NCBI GenBank assembly: GCA_903907955.1
Contig: CAIVPZ010000142.1
Location: 1-55,583 of the forward strand
Length of the DNA: 55,583 nt
Direction of reading: 5' to 3'
Source: an uncultured Acetobacteraceae bacterium
GTDB lineage: Bacteria; Pseudomonadota; Alphaproteobacteria; Acetobacterales; Acetobacteraceae
Part shown: positions 1-7,558 of the stretch, in pieces
Layout of the letters: every line of letters starts with the position of its first letter
Position numbering within the stretch: the first letter of the stretch is position 1
Notes under the pieces: model-generated
What the model was told of the DNA's origin: nothing
The model's database searches: none
Seen by the model: only the letters and a program-made list of their open reading frames with translations
Position numbers and translations under genes: made by a program

Positions 1-1
1 C

Positions 2-124
2 GGCGGCGCGGGCGGCGCCGGCGGCTTCCCGGGCGCGGGCGGCGGCGGCGGCGGTTCGGGCACGGGCGGCGGAGGCGTAGGCGGCGCAGGCGGGGCCGGC
101 GCGGTCGCGGTGGGGTGCAATTGA
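2..124 (+). CDS. C-terminal tail of a Gly-rich protein (5' end outside window)
   Basis: An open frame enters from the left edge and ends at TGA 122-124. The visible 40 residues are almost only Gly with some Ala, Val and Ser, ending in AVAVGCN. This looks like a low-complexity glycine-rich tail. The rest of the protein lies outside the window, so no function can be given. It converges on the cpaE-like gene. Confidence 0.45.
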   Translation, partial: GGAGGAGGFPGAGGGGGGSGTGGGGVGGAGGAGAVAVGCN

Positions 125-158
125 GGATCGACCGCTTTATCATCCCCACGATGGACAC

Positions 159-200
159 TAGAGCGCTTTCAGGCTGACCGTAAACGGTCAGCGCGCTCTA
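159..200. terminator. Bipartite inverted repeat, likely terminator of the Gly-rich gene
   Basis: TAGAGCGC (159-166) pairs with GCGCTCTA (193-200), and inside it CTGACCG (174-180) pairs with CGGTCAG (185-191) around a TAAA loop. A weak T-rich stretch follows (CTCTTTGTT, 202-210). It sits 35 bp past the stop of the Gly-rich frame. Similar TAGAGCGC...GCGCTCTA palindromes are common in alphaproteobacterial intergenic DNA, so it may be a dispersed repeat rather than a dedicated terminator. Confidence 0.5.
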
Positions 201-209
201 GCTCTTTGT

Positions 210-262
210 TCTGGCGAGCAACTTTATCGGCCGGCTGTCGCCGGTCTGGCCGACGTTGCTCT
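210..262. repeat. Palindromic intergenic repeat, copy 1
   Basis: GAGCAAC (216-222) pairs with GTTGCTC (255-261), with CGGCCGG...CCGG inner complementarity. The block TCTGGCGAGCA...TGGCCGA...TGCTCT recurs at 1904-1952 with about four bases deleted and scattered substitutions. The two copies flank the cpaE-like gene. Confidence 0.55.
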
Positions 263-332
263 AACCGCTTTCACCACGCAGGCTGAAGCATCTCCCATCT
301 GCCGGCCTTCATCGGCTTACGGTTACCCCCTT

Positions 333-372
333 TCGGCCAGTCAGGCAGAAGCGACTGTGCCTGACTGGCCGA
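333..372 (-). terminator. 15-bp perfect stem-loop, probable terminator of the cpaE-like gene
   Basis: Positions 333-347 are perfectly complementary to 358-372 with a 10-base loop. It lies about 97 bp past the stop of the minus-strand cpaE-like gene. There is no U-run on either strand, so this is a U-less hairpin of the kind often seen in GC-rich genomes. The strand assignment is inferred. Confidence 0.5.
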
Positions 373-468
373 TTACGGTCCGAAACCCCCATACGAGGTC
401 CGGCCGGACCGGTACCACACCATATCGTCCGGAGAACGAAATGGGGGGCGTTAATTTCTGGGTGTCGC

Positions 469-1674
469 CTAACCCAGAAAGCCGAACCACCCGGAGCGTC
501 GCGCCATGACAGCGCCCTCGCCGGAAAGTTGACGGTACAGGGGCGTCAGCCCGCGTTGCAGTGCCGAACATTTCTGCAGGCCGTGCAAACCGAGATGCGC
601 GGCGGCGGTGATCTCACGCGCGTATGGTACGACGATGTCAGGCGACACGCCGGCGGCGCGGGCGAATTCCTGCTCTGACAGGTTCTCGTCGGGTGCGGCC
701 TTGTTGAGCAGGTGCACGGTTGCCCGCTCGGCGTTGTTCGGACCGATGTGCTCGCGCAGGCGGGCGATGTCGCGCGCGCAGGCCCGGGTGCCGGTGCTCA
801 CGAGCAGGAGCGTGCCCGGCAGGCGCAATACCCGCATCAGGCGCACTGCGGACGTCAAGGGAACGTCGACGAACACATACCTGCTGCGATGCTGCAGACG
901 TTCGAGCAGCGACACGATCGCCGCTTCATCCGGGGGGGGTGTTTCATCCAGCGCTTCCAGCGCCGCCATCACCTCAAGCCATTCGCCCACCCGCGCCATG
1001 CCGCGGTCGAGGAAGGGCGTATTGACCTGCTCGGGATGATCCAGAGCCTCGCGCAGGGCGTGGCCCGGGCCGGCCCCGAGCTGAAGCGCCGCACTGCCGA
1101 ACTGGAGGTCCAGATCCAGCAGGGCGACGCGGCGCTTATGCGTCTCGGCAACATGCCATGCCGTCGCCACCGCAACGGTGGTTGCCCCCGCCCCGCCGCA
1201 GACCCCCAGCACGAAAACCAGCTTGCCGGTCGCCGAAGCCGGCTTTTCCACGATTCCGTTGATGATGGCGTTGCAGGTCTTCTTCAGCAGGGTCGGAACC
1301 AACGGCTTGAAGTAGTATTCGGCGACGCCGACCGCCTTGAGGTTGCGATAGAGCGAGGTGTCATTGTGTTCGCCGATGACCACGAGGCCGGTGCGGCCTT
1401 TGCAAGTACTGGCCAGATCACGAACGATCGGCACGGGGTCCTTGATCCCCTGCACATCGACGATCAGCAGGCGGGGTGGTGGCCGCGATGCCACTTCGGC
1501 GATGGCGTCGCCGACACCCCCGACTCTGAACTCGGCACCACTGACCGCGAGGTCACTCAGACACTGGCGAATAACCGCTTCGGAAGCGTGATCGCGCACG
1601 AATACGAAGGCGACCGGCCCGGCGCCGCGGAGCGCAAAGCCGCCGCCGGAGGGAGGATTGACGTCCATCATCAT
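469..1674 (-). CDS. cpaE: CpaE/TadZ-like ATPase (pilus assembly / ParA-MinD superfamily)
   Basis: TadZ/CpaE proteins are MinD-like ATPases that place the tad (Flp) pilus machine at the cell pole. The N-terminal ~130 residues form an atypical receiver-like domain with a conserved VDV strand (LLIVDVQG). A MinD-type ATPase domain follows, with the deviant Walker A of this family (GGAGATT, lacking the usual Lys) and the ALLDLDLQFG strand. I start at 1674 (or the ATGs at 1671 and 1668) because AGGTGGAG lies just upstream. A GTG at 1728 would add 18 poorly supported residues. No other tad gene is in the window, so it is either the edge of a tad locus or an orphan. It has no obvious link to the T6SS genes. 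Confidence 0.75.
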   Translation of the reverse strand: MMMDVNPPSGGGFALRGAGPVAFVFVRDHASEAVIRQCLSDLAVSGAEFRVGGVGDAIAEVASRPPPRLLIVDVQGIKDPVPIVRDLASTCKGRTGLVVIGEHNDTSLYRNLKAVGVAEYYFKPLVPTLLKKTCNAIINGIVEKPASATGKLVFVLGVCGGAGATTVAVATAWHVAETHKRRVALLDLDLQFGSAALQLGAGPGHALREALDHPEQVNTPFLDRGMARVGEWLEVMAALEALDETPPPDEAAIVSLLERLQHRSRYVFVDVPLTSAVRLMRVLRLPGTLLLVSTGTRACARDIARLREHIGPNNAERATVHLLNKAAPDENLSEQEFARAAGVSPDIVVPYAREITAAAHLGLHGLQKCSALQRGLTPLYRQLSGEGAVMARRSGWFGFLG

Positions 1675-1978
1675 CTCCACCTGCCGCCGGGACACGGCGT
1701 TGCCATGCCAGGCGGCGGGCAAATCCACCCTTGGCGGGCAAAGCCGCTTCGCGGTCTGGACTGGCGCCGGCGCATCAGGGCAGCCGGACAGGCGAGCATC
1801 ACGTTTTCCTGTTCAATCCTATTTAACGCGCGATTCGCCTAGCTTGGCCCAGGCAACACGCTGCACGGATACGTCAATGCGGGCAATGATCTACATCAAT
1901 GGGTCTGGCGAGCATATCGGCAGGCGGTCGCCGTTATGGCCGATGCTGCTCTGATTGCGGCATGCCAGCGTCTCAAAG
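1675..1978. other. Spacer between cpaE-like gene and uxs
   Basis: No gene is supported. The stretch holds the presumed leader of the cpaE-like gene, with a TTAAAT box on the minus strand near 1820, and the second copy of the palindromic repeat at 1904-1952, just past the 3' end of the uxs gene. No clear sigma-70 promoter pair was found. Confidence 0.4.
1904..1952. repeat. Palindromic intergenic repeat, copy 2
   Basis: It aligns with 210-262 over its whole length (TCTGGCGAGCA, TATCGGC, GTCGCCG, TGGCCGA and TGCTCT are shared). It keeps the dyad GAGCA-TATCGGC / GCCGATGC-TGCTC. It lies 27 bp from the uxs stop codon. Confidence 0.5.
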
Positions 1979-2983
1979 TCATTCACACGCTCCGGCCGAT
2001 GCGGCGCTCCGGAAAAATTGCTCGAAATACGCGATTGTCAGCGACAGCCCTTCCCGCAGCGCCAGTTTCGGTTCCCAACCAAGCAACGCCCGGGCCTTTG
2101 CGATATCGGGGCACCGCTGCTTTGGATCGTCGCCCGGCAACGGAAGATAGCAAATGGCAGACGATGAGCCGGTCAGTTCGACCACCATTTCGGCCAGCGT
2201 CCTGATGGTGAACTCGGCCGGGTTGCCGATATTGATCGGTCCGGTCACCGCAGGTTCCGTATTCATGAGCCTGACAAGACCTTCTATCAGGTCATCAACA
2301 TAACAGAAAGAGCGGGTCTGAGATCCGTCACCGTAGATCGTGATCGGCTCGTTATGCAGCGCCTGCACGATGAAGTTGGACACCACGCGCCCGTCATTGG
2401 GGTGCATTCTCGGGCCGAACGTATTGAATATACGGGCAACTTTGATGGGAAGGTTGTGCTGGCGATGATAGTCGAAGAACAAGGTTTCGGCGCAACGCTT
2501 CCCCTCATCATAACATGAACGGATGCCAATGGGGTTCACGTTCCCCCAATACTCTTCGCGTTGGGGATGTTGGTGCGGGTCACCATAGACCTCGCTGGTT
2601 GACGCCTGCAGGATTTTTGCACCAACGCGCTTCGCCAGCCCCAGCATGTTGATTGCCCCATGCACGCTTGTCTTGGTCGTCTGCACAGGATCATGCTGGT
2701 AGTGGATGGGCGACGCCGGACAGGCAAGATTATAGATTTCGTCAACCTCGACATAGAGCGGGAATGTGACGTCGTGCCGCAGGAATTCAAAGTTATGGAA
2801 ATCCAACAGATGCTTTATGTTCCGGCGCGCTCCTGTAAATAAGTTATCGGCGCACAGCACGTCGTTCCCGGCCTGCAGCAGCCGCTCACAAAGATGCGAG
2901 CCCAGAAATCCGGCTCCACCCGTTACCAGGACGCGCCTGGGAAATGCACCGAGGCGGCGGGTATTAATATTCCGTTTGACCAT
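1979..2983 (-). CDS. uxs: UDP-glucuronate decarboxylase-like NAD-dependent epimerase (SDR family)
   Basis: This is an extended SDR enzyme most like UDP-glucuronate decarboxylase, which turns UDP-glucuronate into UDP-xylose with NAD+. The Rossmann motif [10 protein letters not shown] lies near residue 20. The catalytic set is visible as STSEVYG and YDEGKR (YxxxK). Typical UXS landmarks are present: [22 protein letters not shown] and [14 protein letters not shown]. The ATG at 2983 has AGGA about nine bases upstream and gives 334 residues, normal for bacterial UXS. An ATG at 3049 would add 22 residues without similarity. It lies 121 bp downstream of pppA on the same strand. Its role is probably in surface polysaccharide, not secretion. 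Confidence 0.85.
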   Translation of the reverse strand: MVKRNINTRRLGAFPRRVLVTGGAGFLGSHLCERLLQAGNDVLCADNLFTGARRNIKHLLDFHNFEFLRHDVTFPLYVEVDEIYNLACPASPIHYQHDPVQTTKTSVHGAINMLGLAKRVGAKILQASTSEVYGDPHQHPQREEYWGNVNPIGIRSCYDEGKRCAETLFFDYHRQHNLPIKVARIFNTFGPRMHPNDGRVVSNFIVQALHNEPITIYGDGSQTRSFCYVDDLIEGLVRLMNTEPAVTGPINIGNPAEFTIRTLAEMVVELTGSSSAICYLPLPGDDPKQRCPDIAKARALLGWEPKLALREGLSLTIAYFEQFFRSAASAGACE

Positions 2984-3104
2984 TCGATGGGTCCTATGTG
3001 CTGTGCCGGCCGACGACTGCGAACACCCGGGCCGTTCGAACCCGCGCAATCCCCGGGGACATGCCCGGGCATGACCGGAAGGTCAAACTTTCCGTCGCCT
3101 GGTG

Positions 3105-3839
3105 TTACATGTCGTGGCCGGCGGGCCAGATCATGACCACGGCGGTCACATTGTCCCCGGCTTCCCGCGCCAGCGCCGCCGCCAGCAGGCGTTGCGCCGG
3201 CGGCTCACTGTTCGGCATCGCCAGCAGCGTGGTGATCTCCGCCTCCGACAGCGTCTTCGACAGCCCGTCGCTGCACAGCAGGTAGCGGTCGCCCGGCATC
3301 CCCGTTCCGGTCACCTTGTCCAGCACCAGCGCCTCGTCGCCCGCGCCCACCGCCCGGGTGATGACGTTGGCGTGCGGATGCCGCTCCGCCTCCTCCGGCG
3401 CCAGTGCGCCCGCATCCACCATTTCCTGCACCAGCGAATGGTCGCGCGTAATCTGCGACAGCACGCCGTTGCGCAGCAGGTAGATGCGTGAATCCCCTGC
3501 CCACAGCGCGGCGAAATGGTTGCCGCGCGCCAGCAGCACCGCCACCGTCGAGGCGACCAGCGCGCCCGGCCCGCGCCGCTTGGCTTCCTCGCGCAGGGCC
3601 GCATGCACGCCCAGCAGCCGCCCGCGCACTTCCGCCAGCAGCCGGTTCGCCTCCAGCCCCTCCGGAATCGCTTCCAGCGCGGTGCGGATCATTCCCGAGG
3701 CCACCTCGCCGGCCTGGTGCCCGCCGGCGCCATCGGCCACCGCCCACAGGCCCAGATCGGGCCGGTCCACGTAGCTGTCCTCGTTGTGGCGCCGCCGCGG
3801 GCCGGCATCCGTGGCCGCGAAGGACCGGAAGCGGGTCAT
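3105..3839 (-). CDS. pppA: PP2C-family Ser/Thr protein phosphatase of the T6SS (PppA/Stp type)
   Basis: This 244-residue cytosolic phosphatase should remove phosphate from the threonines placed by the T6SS kinase. All PP2C metal-binding and core motifs are in order: ATDAGPRRRHNEDS, VADGAGGHQAGEVAS, GDSRIYLLR, RDHSLVQ, LLCSDGLS and the C-terminal GDNVTAVV. The start ATG overlaps the tagF stop by four bases (ATGA), so the two are translationally coupled. In Pseudomonas PppA opposes PpkA on the FHA protein, and in Agrobacterium TagF and PppA are fused, which supports a joint role in holding the system off. The likely matching kinase lies about 43 kb away at 47,163-49,061. Confidence 0.9.
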   Translation of the reverse strand: MTRFRSFAATDAGPRRRHNEDSYVDRPDLGLWAVADGAGGHQAGEVASGMIRTALEAIPEGLEANRLLAEVRGRLLGVHAALREEAKRRGPGALVASTVAVLLARGNHFAALWAGDSRIYLLRNGVLSQITRDHSLVQEMVDAGALAPEEAERHPHANVITRAVGAGDEALVLDKVTGTGMPGDRYLLCSDGLSKTLSEAEITTLLAMPNSEPPAQRLLAAALAREAGDNVTAVVMIWPAGHDM

Positions 3840-4423
3840 GCCGTTCTGCTCCCCGCCAGTTCACCTCCCGCCAGCAGTGCCGCATACGCCGGCATGGCCG
3901 GCAACCCGGCCACGGCCAGGCGCTGCGCCGCCACCGTGGGGGCCCCCTCGGTCCACCACAGCGCGTCCGGCCCGGCCGACTCGCCGGCCACCGGCAGCGG
4001 CGCCGCGGCCAGGCGCCCGGCCAGTTCCTCAGGGGTAAGGTCGTTGGCGATGGCATCGCGCGCGGCTGCCTCGGCGGCATCCAGGAAGGCCATGCCGCTG
4101 GCCAGTTGCGGCGCCGGCGCGCGGGCCGGGAACAGGGCGGCCACCAGCAGCGGGAAAGTACGGCCGACCCGGTCCACGCTCGGCAGCACCAGCCCGAGCG
4201 TGGCATCCGGGCCGCACGCCCCGCCGGGCAGCGCGAACCGCCACACCGGCGCCTCCATCCAGGCGGCCAGCCAGTCCTCGCCCAGCAATGCCCGGGATGC
4301 CGTCATCGCTTCGGCCACCCAGGCTTCCCACGGCGCCAGAAAGGCGCGCGGCAGGCCCTGGCCGACAAAGTCGCCGCGTGACGGAAGCTTGCCGAAGAAC
4401 CCGCGCAGCGGCTCCGCCTGCAT
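3836..4423 (-). CDS. tagF: T6SS-associated protein TagF (ImpM family)
   Basis: TagF is a cytosolic posttranslational repressor of T6SS firing. The protein is 195 residues, close to the family norm, and opens with the family signature GFFGKLPSRGDFVGQGLP, then WEAWV, PVWRFAL and the GLVLPSVDRVGRTFPL stretch. The start ATG at 4423 has only a weak ribosome site. It is the first gene of the minus-strand tagF-pppA pair and is coupled to pppA by an ATGA overlap. Confidence 0.9.
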   Translation of the reverse strand: MQAEPLRGFFGKLPSRGDFVGQGLPRAFLAPWEAWVAEAMTASRALLGEDWLAAWMEAPVWRFALPGGACGPDATLGLVLPSVDRVGRTFPLLVAALFPARAPAPQLASGMAFLDAAEAAARDAIANDLTPEELAGRLAAAPLPVAGESAGPDALWWTEGAPTVAAQRLAVAGLPAMPAYAALLAGGELAGSRTA

Positions 4424-4862
4424 GGTCAGGAACCCGGCGCCGGACAGCGGGCGTCGCGCCGTTCACCCGGGATGAAGGCCGGACGGAACCGGTCGCCGCC
4501 GGCAGGCGGATCGAACGTTACCTGCACGTGCACCATATTCCGTCCTCTTGGTCCACCGTGACCAAGCCAAACCACAGCTCTCCCCAAGTTCTCGATGGTC
4601 CGCATGTCCACCGCGGTTTTCTTGAAGATGCCGGCTCCCTCGTAGCCGGCGCCGGCAACGAAGGCAATCGGATCGCGTTGCCGCCATCCGAACGCCAAAC
4701 CGGCGAAACGCGACGGCGACCTGGGTCTTGCTGCCGGCCGGGCCATGATCGATGTTCCTCCATGCCGACGGCACCAGATCGCTTACAGGCACAAATCAAG
4801 CTCGCTGGACCAAGAGTGGCAGCTTCGATGGCGCAGGCCGGGTTGCGGAGATTGGAGCCTTC
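4424..4862. other. Spacer between tagF and the 4,863 gene, no supported gene
   Basis: Open frames on the minus strand (about 4426-4746 and 4463-4792) and plus strand cross this stretch, but none shows a recognisable domain, a good ribosome site or consistent composition. The divergent neighbours mean it must hold promoters for tagF (minus) and the 4,863 gene (plus). I could not identify either box. Confidence 0.4.
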
Positions 4863-5996
4863 ATGGGATGTTTTTGCAAGAGCGCAATGGGTCCGTTGCA
4901 GATCGCGCTGCCCGCGCTCGACGTTGCGGTGTTTGTCAGCCCGCCCGAGGCTGAGATCGCGCTCGCGCTGTCGACCTGGCTGAGCGTGCACGGGCTGCCG
5001 GCATCGCCCTGGATACCCGATCCCGCCTGGCTGGAGGTGACGCTGCCGCGCCTGGCCATGCGGACGGAGACGATCGTAACGCTTTCGGCGATCGCCAATC
5101 TGCGCGCGCAGGTGCTGGCACAGTTCGGGCTGGACCTGCTGGTGCCTGCGCAGGCCAACATGTTCGCGCGCCTCGCCGCGACCCTCAGCGCGCGGATCGC
5201 CGCCATGGCGGATGCCCGTTTGTCGGCCGGCGGCCTGTCAGTCACCGGCGGTCAGGCCTGGCTGCAACTGGCGGCGTTGAACTTCGCGATCGATCAGGCC
5301 CACCTGGCGCTGCAGGCCGGCGTGTTCGCGGCCGATCCCGAGGCCTATGCCGTCGCGCCGCAGTGGCCGTCATTCCTGGCCGAACTGCGCGCCCTGCTGC
5401 CGCTGATATGCATCGGCGTCCAATTTGGTATCGACCTGCGCACGAATTTCTCGGCCGATCTCGCCGCCGCGGTCAGAGCCATGCTGACGGTACGGTTGCC
5501 GGCCCTCCCGACGGTGAATCTCGACGTCATGGCAAGCCTCTCGAGGCAACTCTTCGCGGCGGCCTCGCTCTCGGCGAGCCTCGGGATCGCCCCCCTGCAG
5601 ATCGGCTTCCCGGCCGTGCGGGCGATGGTTCTGGCCAGACTCCCGGCCCTGCAGGCGGCGCTGGCGGCAAGCTTCGGGATCAGCCTGCGGGTGCCGGATC
5701 TGCTGGCGGCGCTGCTGGCCTTCATCATGAACAACCTGCCCAGGCTTCCCCCCTGCCCGACCCTCTCCATCACGCCCCCCATCGTGCAGGCGGCCCTGAC
5801 GATGAACGCCGAGGCGGTGGCCGCCCTGAGCTGGCGGGCGCCGGCGCTGCCCAGCCTGCCGCTGCTGCAGGTGGGGATGCCGGTAGCGAGCCTGTCGGTC
5901 CAGCTGAACGCAGCGCTCGGCATCAGGGCCGCCATTGCGCCCTGCTCCGGCGGCTGCGACGCCAACGCGGTGCTGCGGGCCGCCTTCGCCGCCTGA
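4863..5996 (+). CDS. Ala/Leu-rich protein of unknown function beside the PAAR-like gene
   Basis: I do not recognise a family. The 377-residue product is dominated by Ala, Leu and Pro. It carries a loosely repeated unit of the form FGI/LGI-x-hydrophobic-x(8-12)-A-x-L-x-ARLPAL at about four places (for example around AQFGLDLLVPA, VQFGIDLRT, ASLGIAPLQIG and ASFGISLRVP). It has no signal peptide and no clear transmembrane span. A small Cys pair sits near the end (CSGGCDAN). The ATG at 4863 follows GGAG by about six bases; the frame stays open upstream to an ATG at 4752. It is followed 98 bp later, on the same strand, by the PAAR-like gene, so an adaptor or cargo protein for that tip is plausible but unproven. 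Confidence 0.7.
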   Translation: MGCFCKSAMGPLQIALPALDVAVFVSPPEAEIALALSTWLSVHGLPASPWIPDPAWLEVTLPRLAMRTETIVTLSAIANLRAQVLAQFGLDLLVPAQANMFARLAATLSARIAAMADARLSAGGLSVTGGQAWLQLAALNFAIDQAHLALQAGVFAADPEAYAVAPQWPSFLAELRALLPLICIGVQFGIDLRTNFSADLAAAVRAMLTVRLPALPTVNLDVMASLSRQLFAAASLSASLGIAPLQIGFPAVRAMVLARLPALQAALAASFGISLRVPDLLAALLAFIMNNLPRLPPCPTLSITPPIVQAALTMNAEAVAALSWRAPALPSLPLLQVGMPVASLSVQLNAALGIRAAIAPCSGGCDANAVLRAAFAA

Positions 5997-6015
5997 GAGT
6001 TTGTGAGGCTCTGAG
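5995..6015 (+). repeat. Repeat element copy A (boxes joined)
   Basis: GAGAGTTTGTGA (5995-6006) runs straight into AGGCTCTGAG (6006-6015), sharing one A. It matches the two ends of the 45492-45595 copy and overlaps the stop codon of the 4,863 gene. Confidence 0.4.
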
Positions 6016-6083
6016 GCCGTTGCTCCCGCTGAATCGCTTCCGTTGCATTTCGCGGTGGCATATCGTCGTGCCGGCCGGATGAC

Positions 6084-6088
6084 GGAGG
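6084..6088 (+). promoter_or_regulatory. Strong Shine-Dalgarno (GGAGG) placing an ATT start
   Basis: GGAGG at 6084-6088 is followed after six bases by ATT at 6095, in frame with the PAAR-like protein. The next in-frame ATG at 6122 lacks a comparable ribosome site. Confidence 0.55.
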
Positions 6089-6094
6089 TGGATC

Positions 6095-6484
6095 ATTCCC
6101 AATCAGGTAACCGCCGGGGCGATGCTCATGTGCAGCTTCGGCACAGCGCCGGGCGCGCTGCTGGTGCTGCCGGCCAACCGGGTGACGGCGGGCGGCACGC
6201 CGGCGGCGAACATCATGGATAACATTCCGATCGTGAATATCCCGACGTTTGTCATGTGCATGACCCCGTCCAATCCGATGGTGGCGTCCGCGACGGCCGC
6301 GGCAATGGGCGTGCTGACGCCCATGCCCTGCATTCCGGCAACGGCCGCCCCCTGGGCGCCGGGTTCTTTGGCCGTGCTGATCGGCAGCATGCCCGCCGTG
6401 ACCAGCGCGTGCACGCTGATGTGCTCGTATGGCGGCGTGATCACGGTCACCACACCCGCGGCGGTCACCGTGATGGTGACGTAA
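6095..6484 (+). CDS. PAAR-like DUF4280-type T6SS spike-tip protein, probable ATT start
   Basis: Proteins of this type cap the VgrG spike and carry or recruit effectors. Family landmarks are clear: QVTAGAMLMCSFG at the N-terminus, TAGGTPAANIMDN, GVLTPMPCIPATAAPW and CMC/CTLMCSYGGVIT near the end, with the spaced cysteines usual for the group. The family consensus begins several residues before the first ATG (6122). Reading from ATT 6095 restores PNQVTAG and uses a GGAGG ribosome site at ideal spacing. A stop at 6080-6082 limits any longer start. ATC 6092 is a less likely alternative. The gene is tail-to-tail with the GH73 gene. Confidence 0.8.
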   Translation: MPNQVTAGAMLMCSFGTAPGALLVLPANRVTAGGTPAANIMDNIPIVNIPTFVMCMTPSNPMVASATAAAMGVLTPMPCIPATAAPWAPGSLAVLIGSMPAVTSACTLMCSYGGVITVTTPAAVTVMVT

Positions 6485-6501
6485 GGCCCCTGTCAGGGCC
6501 T
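6484..6501. terminator. GC hairpin between convergent PAAR-like and GH73 genes
   Basis: AGGCCC (6484-6489) pairs with GGGCCT (6496-6501) around a six-base loop, starting at the stop codon of the PAAR-like gene. No T-run follows. It could serve either convergent transcript. Confidence 0.4.
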
Positions 6502-6553
6502 GCGCTTCTGACGGTTGCCGTCACGCCCGCCGTCGTCACCTGTTTCCGGCGGA

Positions 6554-7372
6554 TTAATGGTCGTAGACGGTAAGGCCGTAGTTATGGATCACCCATTTCA
6601 GCGTGAGCCCGTAATTCGGGTCGGTGGCGTACACACCGGTCAGCGCGTCGGCGAACGCCTCCGGATCGTCCTTCACCTTCATGGCGGGCACATAGGGCGC
6701 GGCGGTCGCCAGCAGGCGGCCATGCAGGTCGAACGCCTCGGTCAGCGATTCGAAACGGCGAAACTTCGCCACGATTGTTATGCTTTTTCCGTCGACCACC
6801 TCGCGCGTCGGGCTTTCGACCGCGGGGTCCTGCCCGACCGCCTTGATGCCGAACGGATTGTTGCTGTCCGGCGGCATCGAGGCCCCCCAGGCGCTCTCGA
6901 CCGCCCATTGCGCGATGGTTATGGACGCCGGAACGGCCCAGCGCTTGCGCGAGGCAACCGCGGCTTCGATGGTGTCCGGCGGCACCTGGCCGAAATGACC
7001 GACCGGCGAGACATGCACCTCCTCCACCAGGGGATGCGCTGCCAGCGAGTAGTAGGTTTTGCTGGCGGGATCGACCCGCCCGCTCGGCGGCACGACGCGC
7101 ATCACCACGGCTTCGTAGGTCTCGATCGCCAGCACCGTGCCGACATCGGCCACCCCGGTCACCGGCACCGGCGCATGCGGCTTCGGCAGACGGTCGTTGA
7201 GCAGGGACTGGATGACGAACACATCGCCCGGTGCGTTGACCGCGTCGCGGCCAACCGACGTAAAGATGGGCGGTGCGACCCGTCCCAGCTCGTCGGTGCT
7301 CAATACGACTTGAGACGGTACCAGGGGCACGCGCGGCTCATCGCGATGAAGTGTTGGGTGGATTGTCACCAC
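6554..7372 (-). CDS. GH73 glucosaminidase (FlgJ/endo-N-acetylglucosaminidase fold), candidate T6SS peptidoglycan effector
   Basis: The C-terminal half (about residues 134-272) reads as a GH73 hydrolase that cuts the glycan backbone of peptidoglycan: AVPASITIAQWAVESAWG with the probable catalytic Glu159, then NNPFGIKA, FRRFESLTEAFDLHGRLL and the closing TDPNYGLTLKWVIHNYGL. The N-terminal ~120 residues contain a small domain with VFVIQSLLNDRL and ADVGTVLAIETYEAVVMR, which looks like a peptidoglycan-binding or long-chain repeat unit. There is no signal peptide, so export by the T6SS is plausible. It starts at GTG 7372 (a second GTG at 7369) without a strong ribosome site. No gene in the pair looks like a periplasmic immunity protein. 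Confidence 0.8.
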   Translation of the reverse strand: MVTIHPTLHRDEPRVPLVPSQVVLSTDELGRVAPPIFTSVGRDAVNAPGDVFVIQSLLNDRLPKPHAPVPVTGVADVGTVLAIETYEAVVMRVVPPSGRVDPASKTYYSLAAHPLVEEVHVSPVGHFGQVPPDTIEAAVASRKRWAVPASITIAQWAVESAWGASMPPDSNNPFGIKAVGQDPAVESPTREVVDGKSITIVAKFRRFESLTEAFDLHGRLLATAAPYVPAMKVKDDPEAFADALTGVYATDPNYGLTLKWVIHNYGLTVYDH

Positions 7373-7558
7373 CAGGTACGCTGGACTGCGGTTTTTTTGC
7401 AGGACCAGCCGCTTTTATTTCAGAACAAGATGGTTGTTTTTTGATCGCAGGTAACTTACCATGGCACTCGGGAGCTTGCAATGGGAGTCTTGCGCGCTTG
7501 ACGTGTACGGTGGTGCCACCAGGGGCGGCTGGAATCTTCGGCCGCTGCGGGGCCGGCG
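7373..7558. promoter_or_regulatory. AT-rich divergent promoter region (GH73 / tssL1 operon)
   Basis: This 186-bp gap separates the divergent GH73 and tssL1 genes. It contains an AT-rich core at about 7390-7450 with several T-runs, unusual in this GC-rich window. A weak pair TTGTTT-N17-TACCAT lies at its right side. No operator repeat was identified. Confidence 0.35.

Larger units (their letters stand above)
125..468. other. Palindrome-dense spacer between convergent genes
   Basis: No gene is seen here. The spacer holds a stem-loop at 159-200, a second imperfect one at 216-261, a near-perfect 15-bp stem at 333-372 and a 14-bp perfect palindrome at 397-410. Its position between two convergent genes fits bidirectional transcription termination. 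The second hairpin belongs to a repeat that recurs at 1904-1952. Confidence 0.6.

Noticed and set aside
4426-4746. Minus-strand frame of 106 residues upstream of tagF
   Set aside because: No domain, no ribosome site and Arg/Gly/Pro-rich composition; I could not support it as a gene or a clear pseudogene.
7463-7480. Sigma-54-like TGGCAC...TTGCA before tssL1
   Set aside because: The GG and GC elements are 15 bases apart instead of the required 12, so it does not fit a sigma-54 promoter.
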